Origin: an uncultured Bacteroidales bacterium
Lineage (GTDB): Bacteria > Bacteroidota > Bacteroidia > Bacteroidales > UBA4417
Direction of reading: 5' to 3'
NCBI GenBank assembly: GCA_903946925.1
Contig: CAJAXK010000378.1
Location: 1 to 59,105 of the forward strand
Length of the DNA stretch: 59,105 nucleotides
Position numbers and translations under genes: made by a program. Below the pieces are notes generated by a model. It worked only from the letters and a program-made list of their open reading frames with translations. It was not told the DNA's origin and made no database searches. This document shows, piece by piece, positions 17,165 to 25,953 of this stretch; the stretch's first letter is position 1, and each line of letters starts with the position of its first letter.

Positions 17165-18979
17165 TTGTCAAAATATTCAATACATATCCAAAATATTGTC
17201 CGCGAGCTGCCCGACAGCCCGGGGGTTTACCAGTATTATGATAAGGAAGGCAAAATTCTTTATGTAGGCAAGGCTAAAAACCTGAAGAAAAGGGTTTCAT
17301 CGTATTTCAGGCGCGACGAATCACTGATTGGTAAGGTCAAAATTTTAGTGCAGAAAATTGCCGACATCCAAATTGTGGTAGTACAAACAGAGTTGGATGC
17401 TTTGCTGCTGGAAAACAACCTGATAAAAAAATATCAGCCGCGCTACAACGTGATGCTGAAGGATGATAAAACCTATCCCTGGATTTGCATCAAGAAGGAA
17501 GCTTTCCCACGCATTTTCCCGACAAGGAACCGGATTAACGATGGTTCGGATTATTTTGGCCCTTATGCTTCGGGTAAAATGATGCATACCTTGCTTGAAC
17601 TTATCAGGCAACTTTACCAGATACGCAGTTGTAGCTTAAACCTAAATGAGTCCAATATAAAAAGCGGAAAGTATAAAGTTTGCCTCGAATTTCATATCCA
17701 CAATTGCCTCGGAGCCTGCGAAGGCATGCAAACCGAAGAAGATTACGCTCAGTCGCTGCAAGAAATAAGGAATATACTTCGCGGGAATATTTCGGCAGTG
17801 AGGCAACACCTTTCGGGCATGATGAAAGAATATGCTGAATCGTACCAGTTTGAAAAAGCCCATGTTGTAAAGGAAAAAATTGAATTACTGGATCGATACC
17901 AAAGCAAATCTTCGATTGTAAGCCCATCCATACATAATATTGATGTTTTCTCTTATGTTGATGACCCAACTGCCGCTTACATCAATTTCATGAAAGTGAT
18001 AAGCGGGTGTATTATTCAGGCACATACGGTTGAGCTTAGGAAAAAATTGGACGAATCGCCCGAGGAACTCCTGCTGCTGGCCATTACCGAAATACGCGAA
18101 CGGTTCGATTCCGACGCACCCGAAATAATAGTACCTTTTAAACCGGAAGTTGAATTCCCGGGCGTAACCTATACCAAGCCCATACGGGGCGAAAAGAAAA
18201 AACTACTCGAACTATCCGAACGCAATGCCAAATATTACCAGCTCGAAAAACACAAACAAATGGAACGTGTTGATCCCGAGCGGCATACCACACGAATTAT
18301 GGAGCAAATGCAAGCCGACCTGCGTTTAAAAGAACATCCGGTGCGTATAGACTGTTTCGATAATTCGAATATTCAGGGCGCGTATCCGGTGGCTGCTATG
18401 GTGGTTTTTACCAATGGCAAACCCGACAAAAAGGAGTACCGGCATTTTAATATAAAAACGGTTGAAGGTCCCAACGATTTTGCATCCATGGAAGAGGTGA
18501 TTTACCGCCGTTACAAACGTGTAATTGACGAAAACCAACCTTTGCCGCAGCTTATTGTTGTTGATGGCGGCAAAGGCCAACTGAGTTCGGCAATGGAAAG
18601 CATTGACAAACTTGGGCTACATGGCAAGGTGGCCGTTATCGGTATTGCAAAAAAGTTAGAAGAAATATACTATCCTGGCGATTCGCTGCCGTTGTATATT
18701 GATAAAAAATCGGAAACACTGCGTATTATCCAGCAATTGCGCGACGAAGCCCACCGCTTTGGCATCACACACCACCGTAAGCGCCGCGAAAAAGGAACTA
18801 TCAAAACCGAACTTACCGAAATTGCCGGTGTTGGTGAATCCACTTCAACGCTTTTGTTACAGAAATTCCGTTCGGTAAAGGGAATAAAAGGTACAAGTCT
18901 GGCTGATTTGCAGAAAGTTGCAGGCTTGGCCAAAGGGAAAATAGTATTTGAGTATTTCCATCAGGAGGATTCTGAGTAG
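17165..18979 (+). CDS. uvrC: Excinuclease ABC subunit C
   Basis: A 604-residue UvrC, the endonuclease that makes both incisions in UvrABC nucleotide-excision repair. The N-terminal GIY-YIG domain is clear (G20VYQYY, ILYVGKAKNLKKRV), a UVR helix pair lies around residue 210 (YQFEKAHVVKEKIELL), the C-terminal RNase H-like nuclease has RIDCFDNSNIQG and LPQLIVVDGGKGQLS, and a helix-hairpin-helix ends it (LTEIAGVGEST). The start is TTG at 17165: an in-frame TAA at 17144 leaves no upstream ATG, and the first in-frame ATG is far inside the GIY-YIG domain. It is monocistronic as far as can be seen. Confidence 0.96.
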   Translation: MSKYSIHIQNIVRELPDSPGVYQYYDKEGKILYVGKAKNLKKRVSSYFRRDESLIGKVKILVQKIADIQIVVVQTELDALLLENNLIKKYQPRYNVMLKDDKTYPWICIKKEAFPRIFPTRNRINDGSDYFGPYASGKMMHTLLELIRQLYQIRSCSLNLNESNIKSGKYKVCLEFHIHNCLGACEGMQTEEDYAQSLQEIRNILRGNISAVRQHLSGMMKEYAESYQFEKAHVVKEKIELLDRYQSKSSIVSPSIHNIDVFSYVDDPTAAYINFMKVISGCIIQAHTVELRKKLDESPEELLLLAITEIRERFDSDAPEIIVPFKPEVEFPGVTYTKPIRGEKKKLLELSERNAKYYQLEKHKQMERVDPERHTTRIMEQMQADLRLKEHPVRIDCFDNSNIQGAYPVAAMVVFTNGKPDKKEYRHFNIKTVEGPNDFASMEEVIYRRYKRVIDENQPLPQLIVVDGGKGQLSSAMESIDKLGLHGKVAVIGIAKKLEEIYYPGDSLPLYIDKKSETLRIIQQLRDEAHRFGITHHRKRREKGTIKTELTEIAGVGESTSTLLLQKFRSVKGIKGTSLADLQKVAGLAKGKIVFEYFHQEDSE

Positions 18980-19147
18980 TTGCTCCAAAAAGTTTATAAT
19001 TCTCTATTCTTTAATTGTATAAATACTGAAAAGCAACCTACCTTTGCTTACCAGTTCTATCTAAAAAAACTGCTTTTTGGCGACAATGCTACCTATGACA
19101 ACACTCGGTTTTTTTATTTTGCCATTCTGATTAAATAAACCCAAGCA

Positions 19148-21394
19148 ATGAAAACCTACTTTCTTATCTCATTTTGCCTTGTTTTTTCACTTGTTGTTTC
19201 GGCACAAAACTTTCAACGTGTGCCCAATGTTGATTTAAAAGGAGGATATTTGGGTTTTGCATCCTGGTGCGATTATAATTCGGATGGGCTTCTCGATATT
19301 TTTGTAACCGGTGAGGATTTTGGTGGCGATTTTCAACATGCCGAACTGTATAAAAACAATGGCGACAAGACTTTTTCGGAAAGCAATATCACCAACATCC
19401 CACGTGTGATTTATGGCGATCAGGCTTGGGGGGATTACGACAATAACGGCACCCCCGACTTGCTGTATGCAGGAACTCGAAGCGGTTTTTCAGAAGCCAA
19501 TATCACCAAATTGTATAAGAATATCGGTGGCATCGACCTTGTTGAAGTCCCAAACATCTTGCCATCATTGGATAAATGCACCCTCGATTGGGTGGATGTC
19601 AACAACGATGGTTTAATTGATATTTATCTTCAAGGCATAAACTCGAGCAACCAGTTCGAAATGGGAATTTATAAAAATATGGGTCAGGACAGCTTTGTAA
19701 AAATCGAGGTTGACTTAAATGCAATAAGCGGTTCGTATGTGAATTGTGGCTCAAATTCCGCCAAATGGGCCGATTTTGATAACGATGGCCTCAAGGATGT
19801 TGTGATGGGCAAGTCAACAAATCAAACATTTAGTCTCGAATTTTATAAAAATCTCGGAAACTTCAAATTTCAATTAATAGATATTGGTTTGCCAAACCTC
19901 AATTATGTAAAACTTGCCACAAGCGATTTTAACCAGGATGGATTGATGGATTTTGTTTTTATTGGAAGCACACAACCAAGTTTGATTTCGAGCGATGTTA
20001 CTGCTGATATACACGTATTTATCAACCAGGGCGGAATGAAATTCACTGAGGGTTTTACGATAAACAATGTAGGTGCATTTATCAACACATTGGATGTTGG
20101 CGATATTGATAACGATGGATTTCCTGATATAATGCTTTATGGGGCTGGTGGCTACACGCGAAGCTTGAAACTCTATAAAAACAAGCGCGATGGCAGCTTT
20201 GGGTATATGTCGCATTTTATTACCGATTCGGATAGTGGTGGTGCAAGTTTCGGCGACTTTGACAACGACAACGATCTGGATATTTTGTATTATGGCCGCA
20301 TGTATTACCCTAACGAATTTGAAACTACCTGCGTTTACGAAAACAATTCGGTTACTACCAACAGCCAGCCAAGCGCACCCGACAGCATAAAAGCTTGGGC
20401 ACAAGACAACGATTTGAATATCAGTTGGAACAAAGGCAAAGATGATGCAACCTTGCCCACAGGCCTGTATTATAACATGAACATCGGCACAAGTTCAAAT
20501 CCCAATTTATTGCTTTCCGGATGCTCGCTCGATGGAAAACTTAAAACGCCCAATACAGGCAACATGGATCAAAACCAATCCTTTTGGTATTTAAACTTCC
20601 CTGAAGGCAATTTTCAAATTACGCTTCAATCCATTGATAATTCGTACAATGCATCTGGTTTTTCAGAAGCAAATAATATATGTTTCAAAAAAACTACACA
20701 TATATTCGGCGATTCAATTTTAATTTGTGAGGGTGAAAATGTGGTTTTATCTGCTCCAGCAGAATATCCTGGATATTTATGGAACACAGGGAGCACGGCC
20801 CAAACCATTGTTGCTTCCGAAACAGGTTTGTACAATGTTAACCTATTGCATCCCGATGGCTGTATCAGTTCCGAAACCGTTTTTTTGAAAGTGCAGGCTA
20901 AACCTGAGTTTTATTTGGGTTCCGACACCACCATCACAACCAAGGATTCTTTGGTTTTATCGGCCTATCAGCCCAATGCTACGTATTTGTGGAGCGATAA
21001 TTCGCAGGATTATCATTTGCTTGTCCGAGGTGAAGATGAAGGTTTGGGCAAACATACTTTCTGGTTAAAAGTTACCAATCAATATGGATGCTTTAACCTC
21101 GATACCATAGTTGTAACTGTAATAAAGGAAACGGGCAATGATCCTGCGGAAAACATGAAAGTGTATCCAATCCCGATTCAGGACGATTTCACCATCGAAA
21201 ATGAGGAAGTAATTACCGGCACAACAAAAATAACTATTGTAAACACCTCTGGCAATTTGATTTATCAGGATTTTACGGAGCGGATGGAAAAGGTCGAAAT
21301 AATTAAATTGCCGGATTTAAACAACGGGGTTTATTTTTTGACCATCGAAAACAAGGCAAGTGATATACACCAGGTTTTTAAATTGGTTAAATGA
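19148..21394 (+). CDS. Secreted FG-GAP/VCBS beta-propeller protein with T9SS domain
   Basis: A 748-residue secreted protein. A signal peptide ends near residue 20 (VVSAQ). The first ~400 residues contain seven FG-GAP-like calcium loops of the form DxNxDGxxD (DYNSDGLLDI, DYDNNGTPDLL, DVNNDGLIDIY, DFDNDGLKDVV, DFNQDGLMDFV, DIDNDGFPDIM, DFDNDNDLDIL), consistent with one seven-bladed propeller. An FN3-like stretch and Ig-like repeats (SAPAEYPGYLWNTGSTAQT, SAYQPNATYLWSDNS) follow. The last ~80 residues are a type A T9SS sorting domain (VYPIPIQDDFTI, NNGVYFLTIE). No enzymatic motif is seen. Likely surface adhesion or binding, but the ligand is unknown. Confidence 0.88.
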   Translation: MKTYFLISFCLVFSLVVSAQNFQRVPNVDLKGGYLGFASWCDYNSDGLLDIFVTGEDFGGDFQHAELYKNNGDKTFSESNITNIPRVIYGDQAWGDYDNNGTPDLLYAGTRSGFSEANITKLYKNIGGIDLVEVPNILPSLDKCTLDWVDVNNDGLIDIYLQGINSSNQFEMGIYKNMGQDSFVKIEVDLNAISGSYVNCGSNSAKWADFDNDGLKDVVMGKSTNQTFSLEFYKNLGNFKFQLIDIGLPNLNYVKLATSDFNQDGLMDFVFIGSTQPSLISSDVTADIHVFINQGGMKFTEGFTINNVGAFINTLDVGDIDNDGFPDIMLYGAGGYTRSLKLYKNKRDGSFGYMSHFITDSDSGGASFGDFDNDNDLDILYYGRMYYPNEFETTCVYENNSVTTNSQPSAPDSIKAWAQDNDLNISWNKGKDDATLPTGLYYNMNIGTSSNPNLLLSGCSLDGKLKTPNTGNMDQNQSFWYLNFPEGNFQITLQSIDNSYNASGFSEANNICFKKTTHIFGDSILICEGENVVLSAPAEYPGYLWNTGSTAQTIVASETGLYNVNLLHPDGCISSETVFLKVQAKPEFYLGSDTTITTKDSLVLSAYQPNATYLWSDNSQDYHLLVRGEDEGLGKHTFWLKVTNQYGCFNLDTIVVTVIKETGNDPAENMKVYPIPIQDDFTIENEEVITGTTKITIVNTSGNLIYQDFTERMEKVEIIKLPDLNNGVYFLTIENKASDIHQVFKLVK

Positions 21395-21430
21395 TTGTAG
21401 GGTAATACTAACTATAAGAGTGCTTTTTTG

Positions 21431-21439
21431 TACGTTTGC
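21431..21439 (+). promoter_or_regulatory. Putative -7 element of the 66-residue membrane protein
   Basis: TACGTTTGC fits TAnnTTTG. It lies inside the longest possible frame but just ahead of ATG 21456, which supports 21456 as the real start. Confidence 0.45.
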
Positions 21440-21455
21440 CGATAAAAACATAAGT

Positions 21456-21656
21456 ATGCTCAGCAAACAACGCATCCCCGATTTAATCGTAATACTGGCT
21501 TTAGGGCTTATTTTAACGCTGTTGAATTATACCGGCACAATTGGAGTGATTTCCGATTATCCATTTATCTTTATGCTAATCATGTATTTTGTGGGCCGAG
21601 CCGTAACATGGTATGTGATAAACAAACATTTTGAGGAGGATGGGGATGGGGAATAA
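21456..21656 (+). CDS. Small membrane protein, unknown function
   Basis: A 66-residue protein with two predicted membrane helices (LIVILALGLILTLLNYTG and YPFIFMLIMYFVGRAVTWYV) and an acidic tail (HFEEDGDGE). The frame is open back to 21360, overlapping the FG-GAP gene, but the upstream part is not protein-like, and a -7 element at 21431-21439 favours ATG 21456. It lies 60 bp before the butyrate kinase gene, which has its own -7 element. I do not recognise the family, and the function is unknown. Confidence 0.65.
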   Translation: MLSKQRIPDLIVILALGLILTLLNYTGTIGVISDYPFIFMLIMYFVGRAVTWYVINKHFEEDGDGE

Positions 21657-21683
21657 ATTTTTCCATCTTTGAATAAATAATAA

Positions 21684-21692
21684 TAAATTTGA
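21684..21692 (+). promoter_or_regulatory. Putative -7 element of buk
   Basis: TAAATTTGA fits TAnnTTTG and lies 24 nt before the butyrate kinase ATG. Confidence 0.45.
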
Positions 21693-21716
21693 CGGTTCAA
21701 AATAAAAACACTACCC

Positions 21717-22796
21717 ATGTTAATAAAACATATACTGGTAATTTATCCCGAGGTTGATATAACCAAAATAGCGGTTTACCGTAATGTAAGCCTTATTTTC
21801 CTGAAATCAATACGCCATAAACCCGAAGCTTTGGCTGGGTTTGCCAACGTAATTGCCGAACTCGATTATCGTACAGGCATGATTATGGAAGAATTGAAAA
21901 ACAACCAGATAGACCTTGGCGATATTTCGGTGGTAATGGCCCGCGGTGGTTTGATCAAGCCGTTGCAATCGGGTGTTTATCAGGTAAACGAAGCTATGAA
22001 ACGCGACCTTCGCGTTGGGGTTATGGGAATGCATGCCACCAATCTGGGCGGATTGATCGCCGATAAAATAGCCTCTCTTTTGCCCGATGCAAAAGCATAT
22101 CTTGCCGATCCGGTAGTGGTTGACGAACTAGAACAAATTGCAAGGGTTTCGGGTTTGCCAGCCATTGAGCGAAATTCTATTTTTCACGCTCTGAACCATA
22201 AAAATGTTTCACGCGAATATGCCAAAAGCATCAACCGCAGTTACGACGAACTAAACCTTATTGTTGCCTATATAGGCAGTGGCGGCGTTTCGGTTGGAGC
22301 CCATCATGGAGGCAAAGTTGTTGATGTAAACCAGGCTTTTGATGGCGATGGCCCATTTTCGATGACACGTACAGGAGGTTTACCCGTTGGGCAGGTAATC
22401 GATCTTTGCTACAGCGGCAAATATACCCGCGACGAAATGCGCAAACTTATTACCGAAAAAGGTGGCATTCAGGCATATTTGGGGACAAAATCGCTTAGTC
22501 AGGTTTTATCAATGGTTGATGAAGGCGATGAACAAGCTACTTTTATTGTGGATGCAATGGCCTATCAAATTGCCAAGGAAATTGGTGCCATGGGAACTGT
22601 GCTTGAAGGGAAAGTGGATGCCATCCTGATTATGGGTTCCATTATGAACAGCAAATTTTTTACAAACCAACTGATGCGGCGCATCGATAAAATTGCAACA
22701 GTTTCGGTTTATCCTATTGTTAACGATCTCGATTCGTTAGCCATGAATGGTTTGATGATCATGCGCGGAGATGCTGAAATCTTTGAATACGTGTAA
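21717..22796 (+). CDS. buk: Butyrate kinase
   Basis: A 359-residue member of the acetokinase family, at the usual butyrate kinase length. It interconverts butyrate plus ATP with butyryl phosphate, or acts on isobutyrate or another short acid. Motifs include the N-terminal strand (HILVIYPEVDITKIAVY), VMARGGLIKPLQSGVY, GMHATNLGGLIAD, YIGSGGVSVGAHHGGKVVD and FSMTRTGGLP, all typical of Buk and not of AckA. The usual partner, phosphotransbutyrylase, is not adjacent on either side, so the acyl-phosphate source is elsewhere. Physiological direction and acid cannot be deduced. Confidence 0.92.
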   Translation: MLIKHILVIYPEVDITKIAVYRNVSLIFLKSIRHKPEALAGFANVIAELDYRTGMIMEELKNNQIDLGDISVVMARGGLIKPLQSGVYQVNEAMKRDLRVGVMGMHATNLGGLIADKIASLLPDAKAYLADPVVVDELEQIARVSGLPAIERNSIFHALNHKNVSREYAKSINRSYDELNLIVAYIGSGGVSVGAHHGGKVVDVNQAFDGDGPFSMTRTGGLPVGQVIDLCYSGKYTRDEMRKLITEKGGIQAYLGTKSLSQVLSMVDEGDEQATFIVDAMAYQIAKEIGAMGTVLEGKVDAILIMGSIMNSKFFTNQLMRRIDKIATVSVYPIVNDLDSLAMNGLMIMRGDAEIFEYV

Positions 22797-22907
22797 GTAT
22801 GTAGTTGCATATCATGGCCTTAAAAGCATATCGAACTTTTAAGCTGAGGGCTTTGATTGGGTTTTGCACCTAATCAAAGAATAATTTGTGGGATTTAAAA
22901 ATAATCC

Positions 22908-23687
22908 TCATACCCTATTTGAATCATTTATAATGTGGTGCATAGCATTTGTTAGCGTAACAAACTGCTGAACATTAAGTTGTTCGGCGCGTTTTCCAGC
23001 AAATTCCCCGTTGTAATCACCCAAAGGTTTTAGTGCATTGTGAAGGGTTTTCCTCCGCTGGTTGAAAGCAGTTTTCACAACCTGCAAAAGCAGTTTTTCA
23101 CTGCAGCCAAGTTCGGTGGTTTGGTTTCGCTGCAAGCGGATAACGGCAGATTGTACCTTTGGCGGTGGGACGAAAACTGTGGGTTCAACGGTAAACAGAT
23201 ATTCGATATCGTACCAAGCCTGGAGCAAAACGCTCAGGATTCCATAATCTTTTTTTCCGGGAGGGGCAGCAATACGCACCGCGACTTCTTTCTGAAACAT
23301 TCCAACTACTTCGTTAATTTGGTCGTGGTTTTCGAGCACACGGAATAAAATCTGGCTCGAAATATTGTAGGGGAAATTTCCTATTACCGAAAAATGACCA
23401 TCAAACAAGCTTGTCAGGTCCATCCTAAGCATGTCAGCTTCAATCAAACCTTCGCCCAATTGAGGGTAGTTTGTTCGTAAAAAAGCGGCTGATTCCCTAT
23501 CAATTTCTACAGCGATAAATTTTCCAAAACCCCGGTTTAACAGATACTTGGTAAGCACACCTGTTCCAGGCCCAACTTCAAGCACTTGTTTGGTTTGTGG
23601 CGATAGGCTTTCGGCTATTTTGGCTGCGATGTTTTCGTCTTTTAGAAAATGCTGCCCAAGGTGTTTTTTTGCTCTAACTTCGTACAA
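22908..23687 (-). CDS. rsmA: 16S rRNA dimethyladenosine transferase
   Basis: A 259-residue RsmA/KsgA. It dimethylates two adjacent adenosines (A1518 and A1519, E. coli numbering) in the 3' helix of 16S rRNA with SAM, a late 30S assembly check. The start AKKHLGQHFLKD is diagnostic, the SAM loop EVGPGTG is at 37-43 and the catalytic NFPY at 104-107. The C-terminal helical domain is normal (FNQRRKTLHNALKPLG). Its start abuts the G-rich repeat at 23690-23780, leaving no recognisable promoter. It runs convergent to buk. Confidence 0.97.
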   Translation of the reverse strand: MYEVRAKKHLGQHFLKDENIAAKIAESLSPQTKQVLEVGPGTGVLTKYLLNRGFGKFIAVEIDRESAAFLRTNYPQLGEGLIEADMLRMDLTSLFDGHFSVIGNFPYNISSQILFRVLENHDQINEVVGMFQKEVAVRIAAPPGKKDYGILSVLLQAWYDIEYLFTVEPTVFVPPPKVQSAVIRLQRNQTTELGCSEKLLLQVVKTAFNQRRKTLHNALKPLGDYNGEFAGKRAEQLNVQQFVTLTNAMHHIINDSNRV

Positions 23688-23689
23688 AG

Positions 23690-23882
23690 GGGTTGGGTTT
23701 TTGGGGTTGGGTTTTAGTGAGGGGTGGTGGGGTGAGGGGTGACGGGGTGAGGGGAGACATGGAGAGGGGAGACATGGAGATATTGGAAAATATAAATTAT
23801 TCTGGGTTTACAGTAATCTGACAATCATGCATTTATTCAATACCACATCCGAAATCCGAAATCCGAAATCCCACATCCCACA
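23690..23882. repeat. Composite repeat: GGGGAGACATGG words then ATCCGAAATCC words
   Basis: From about 23700 to 23780 the sequence repeats GGGGTGAGGGG and GGGGAGACATGGAGA. From about 23848 to 23882 it switches to CCGAAATCC and CCCACATCC tandem words that run up to the stop codon of the TPR gene. The same pair of word types in the same order lies on the other side of the TPR gene at 25733-25953. Confidence 0.8.
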
Positions 23883-25715
23883 TCAATTAACCGGATCATT
23901 CCTCAACGACCTAAACCTTTTTCTAGCCTCCACAACATAAAGGCTACCTGGATATTGTGTTAAAATCGTTTCGTACAACAGCATAGCTTTAGGTTTATCG
24001 TTTAGCTGGCTTTCGTATAAACTGGCCAGGCTAAACAGCGCATCATCGCCCAGAAGATCGAGAGGGAATTTCTCAGTTATTTCGGTATAGTATTTTGCGG
24101 CATTCTCAAACTTTCCATTTTTTGAGTTTATTTCGGCCTTTTTAAACAACACATTGTCGATAATGGAATGCATTGGATAAAGCGTTAATGCGGAATCAAG
24201 CACCGCAAGGGCATCATTATCGCGATTCCTGAATTCGAGCAAATCGGCTTTCGCGAACATGTTTAAAGGAGTTGTAACGCTGTCTTCTTCAATATTATCG
24301 CTAATCATCAACGAAAGTTCCAAAGCATCGTTGGCTATCAGTTTGGAGGTTGCAGCTTTCAGTATATCCAATTGGGCACGCGCCCAGTCGAATTCGCCAA
24401 TATAAAAGGATAGTTTGGCATTCCTGAATTTTGCCTCATGTCCAAGTGGTTCGTTTTTGAAAGTTTTTTCCACTTGCGAATAAAGCAAAGTTGCCTCCCA
24501 TTGTTCATCCGAAAACAGGTAAATATCGGCAAGTTCTAGCTTGCATTCAGCCTGGTTTTGCAAAGCTGCTTTCGGGATGTTAATAGCCTCCAATAGAAGT
24601 TCGATTGCTTCATTGGTTTCGCCCAAATAAAAAGCTTGCAGATGCGCCAGGTTGAGGATAAGCGGAATCGTGAAAGGGGTTTTTCCAAGATCGGCAAGCA
24701 AGCCGGAATACTCTTGTTTCATTGCCAATAGCTTGCTTTTATCCTGCGAAAACGATTTCGTATATTGTTTGAACTCAGTATTTATCTGCTCAATACGGCT
24801 ACGCATAACCAATTCCTTGTTGGCATTTTTTTTAATGATGTATTTGTACCCGTCAATAGCGGCATCAAAATCCTCGTTGCTTACACACAGCGCGGCAAGG
24901 TCGAAAATCCGCTGCCCGTTTTCGCCATAACGGCGATCCAAAGCTTTGGCCTGAAGCAGTGCAAACGGAAAATCTTTCTGCTGTATAGAATGCCAAAGCA
25001 ACAATTCGTTATAAAGAATTTCGTCAGGTTTCTGCTGCGACTTTTTTAGGAGTATTGAGCGGTAAGCCTCATTTTTCGAATTGTCAACATCATCGCTAAG
25101 CCATGCCTGCAAACGGTTCTGCACCATACTCATCTGCTGCTGGTTCGATGCCAATAGGTTGAGATATTCATCAATCATGTTTTCGGTGCTTCCCAACGAC
25201 TCATAAGTATATGCCAACTCAAACGAAAAAGCTGCAGGATCTTTGAGCAATTCACGCCCCCGAAGGTAAGTGCGTATCATGTAATCTGTTTCCCTCCTGT
25301 TGGCAAAGGCATTGGCAAGGTTGTAAACCTGTATGTTGTCGGCTTTCAAATCTTTAAGGCAGGTTTCATAAATTTTGCGGCCTTTCGGAATATCGCCATC
25401 CATAATATTCAAATATCCCATGTCAACCTGAAAACGTGGATCGTTAGGATTGGCTTTTAATTGCTTTTTTATGGCTTTCCCTGCTTTTTCGAAATCCTTT
25501 AGCTCAAAAAGCGTATTAATATAATATATGTAGTTGAACTGGCTTGGGTTGCGGTTAAATAGCGCCTCAAAAGTTACAAGCGCCTTATCAAAGTCTCTAT
25601 TGTTATAATATTGAACCCCAAGTTGTTCCTCCGTTTGTTGGGCAAAAAGCCTATCAGGAAATACCGTCGCCAGTAAGCCTATTGCGAAAAACAGAAAGAG
25701 AGTCTTTAGGTTCAT
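23883..25715 (-). CDS. Exported TPR-repeat protein
   Basis: A 610-residue protein with a signal peptide (MNLKTLFLFFAIGLLATVF to FAQ), so it is probably periplasmic or outer-membrane associated. TPR-like helix pairs occur through most of the length: YYNNRDFDKALVTFEALF near residue 35, PNDPRFQVDMGYLNIMDGD, AKYYTEITEKFPLDLLGDDA and KAMLLYETILTQYPGSLYVV at the C-terminus. The last part resembles BamD/YbgF-like TPRs. No enzymatic motif is seen. It is probably a scaffold or interaction protein with unknown partners. Both ends are flanked by the same composite DNA repeats. Confidence 0.85.
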   Translation of the reverse strand: MNLKTLFLFFAIGLLATVFPDRLFAQQTEEQLGVQYYNNRDFDKALVTFEALFNRNPSQFNYIYYINTLFELKDFEKAGKAIKKQLKANPNDPRFQVDMGYLNIMDGDIPKGRKIYETCLKDLKADNIQVYNLANAFANRRETDYMIRTYLRGRELLKDPAAFSFELAYTYESLGSTENMIDEYLNLLASNQQQMSMVQNRLQAWLSDDVDNSKNEAYRSILLKKSQQKPDEILYNELLLWHSIQQKDFPFALLQAKALDRRYGENGQRIFDLAALCVSNEDFDAAIDGYKYIIKKNANKELVMRSRIEQINTEFKQYTKSFSQDKSKLLAMKQEYSGLLADLGKTPFTIPLILNLAHLQAFYLGETNEAIELLLEAINIPKAALQNQAECKLELADIYLFSDEQWEATLLYSQVEKTFKNEPLGHEAKFRNAKLSFYIGEFDWARAQLDILKAATSKLIANDALELSLMISDNIEEDSVTTPLNMFAKADLLEFRNRDNDALAVLDSALTLYPMHSIIDNVLFKKAEINSKNGKFENAAKYYTEITEKFPLDLLGDDALFSLASLYESQLNDKPKAMLLYETILTQYPGSLYVVEARKRFRSLRNDPVN

Positions 25716-25732
25716 GTTTTAAATTAATGAGG

Positions 25733-25953
25733 TGAAAGGAGACAAGGGGAGGGGAGACAAGGGGAGGGGAGACAAGGGGAAGGGAGAGGAGAGACAAGGA
25801 GATTTATTTCAAAATCAGCAATCCGACATCAGCAATCCGACATCGCACATCCGAAGTCCGACATCCCACATCCGACATCCCACATCCCACATTCGACATC
25901 CCACATTCGACATCCGCAATCCGCAATCCGACATCCGACATCCGCAATCCTTT
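25733..25953. repeat. Composite repeat: GGGGAGACAAGG words then CATCCGACATCC words
   Basis: Positions 25733-25802 repeat GGGGAGACAAG about six times. Its GGGG runs could form a G-quadruplex on the plus strand. Positions 25808-25950 repeat ATCCGACATCCCAC and CAATCCG variants, about 14 short units. The second block ends next to the serS stop codon. Open reading frames through it on both strands only translate the repeat. Spacer-like sequence and constant repeat length are lacking, so it is not a CRISPR array. Confidence 0.85.

Noticed and set aside
19874-20404. 176-codon minus-strand frame inside the FG-GAP gene
   Set aside because: Complement of calcium-loop repeats; biased composition explains the open frame.
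25808-25950. Possible CRISPR array from regularly spaced CATCCGACATCC words
   Set aside because: Units are 7-15 bp and degenerate, without constant repeats, spacers or any cas gene.
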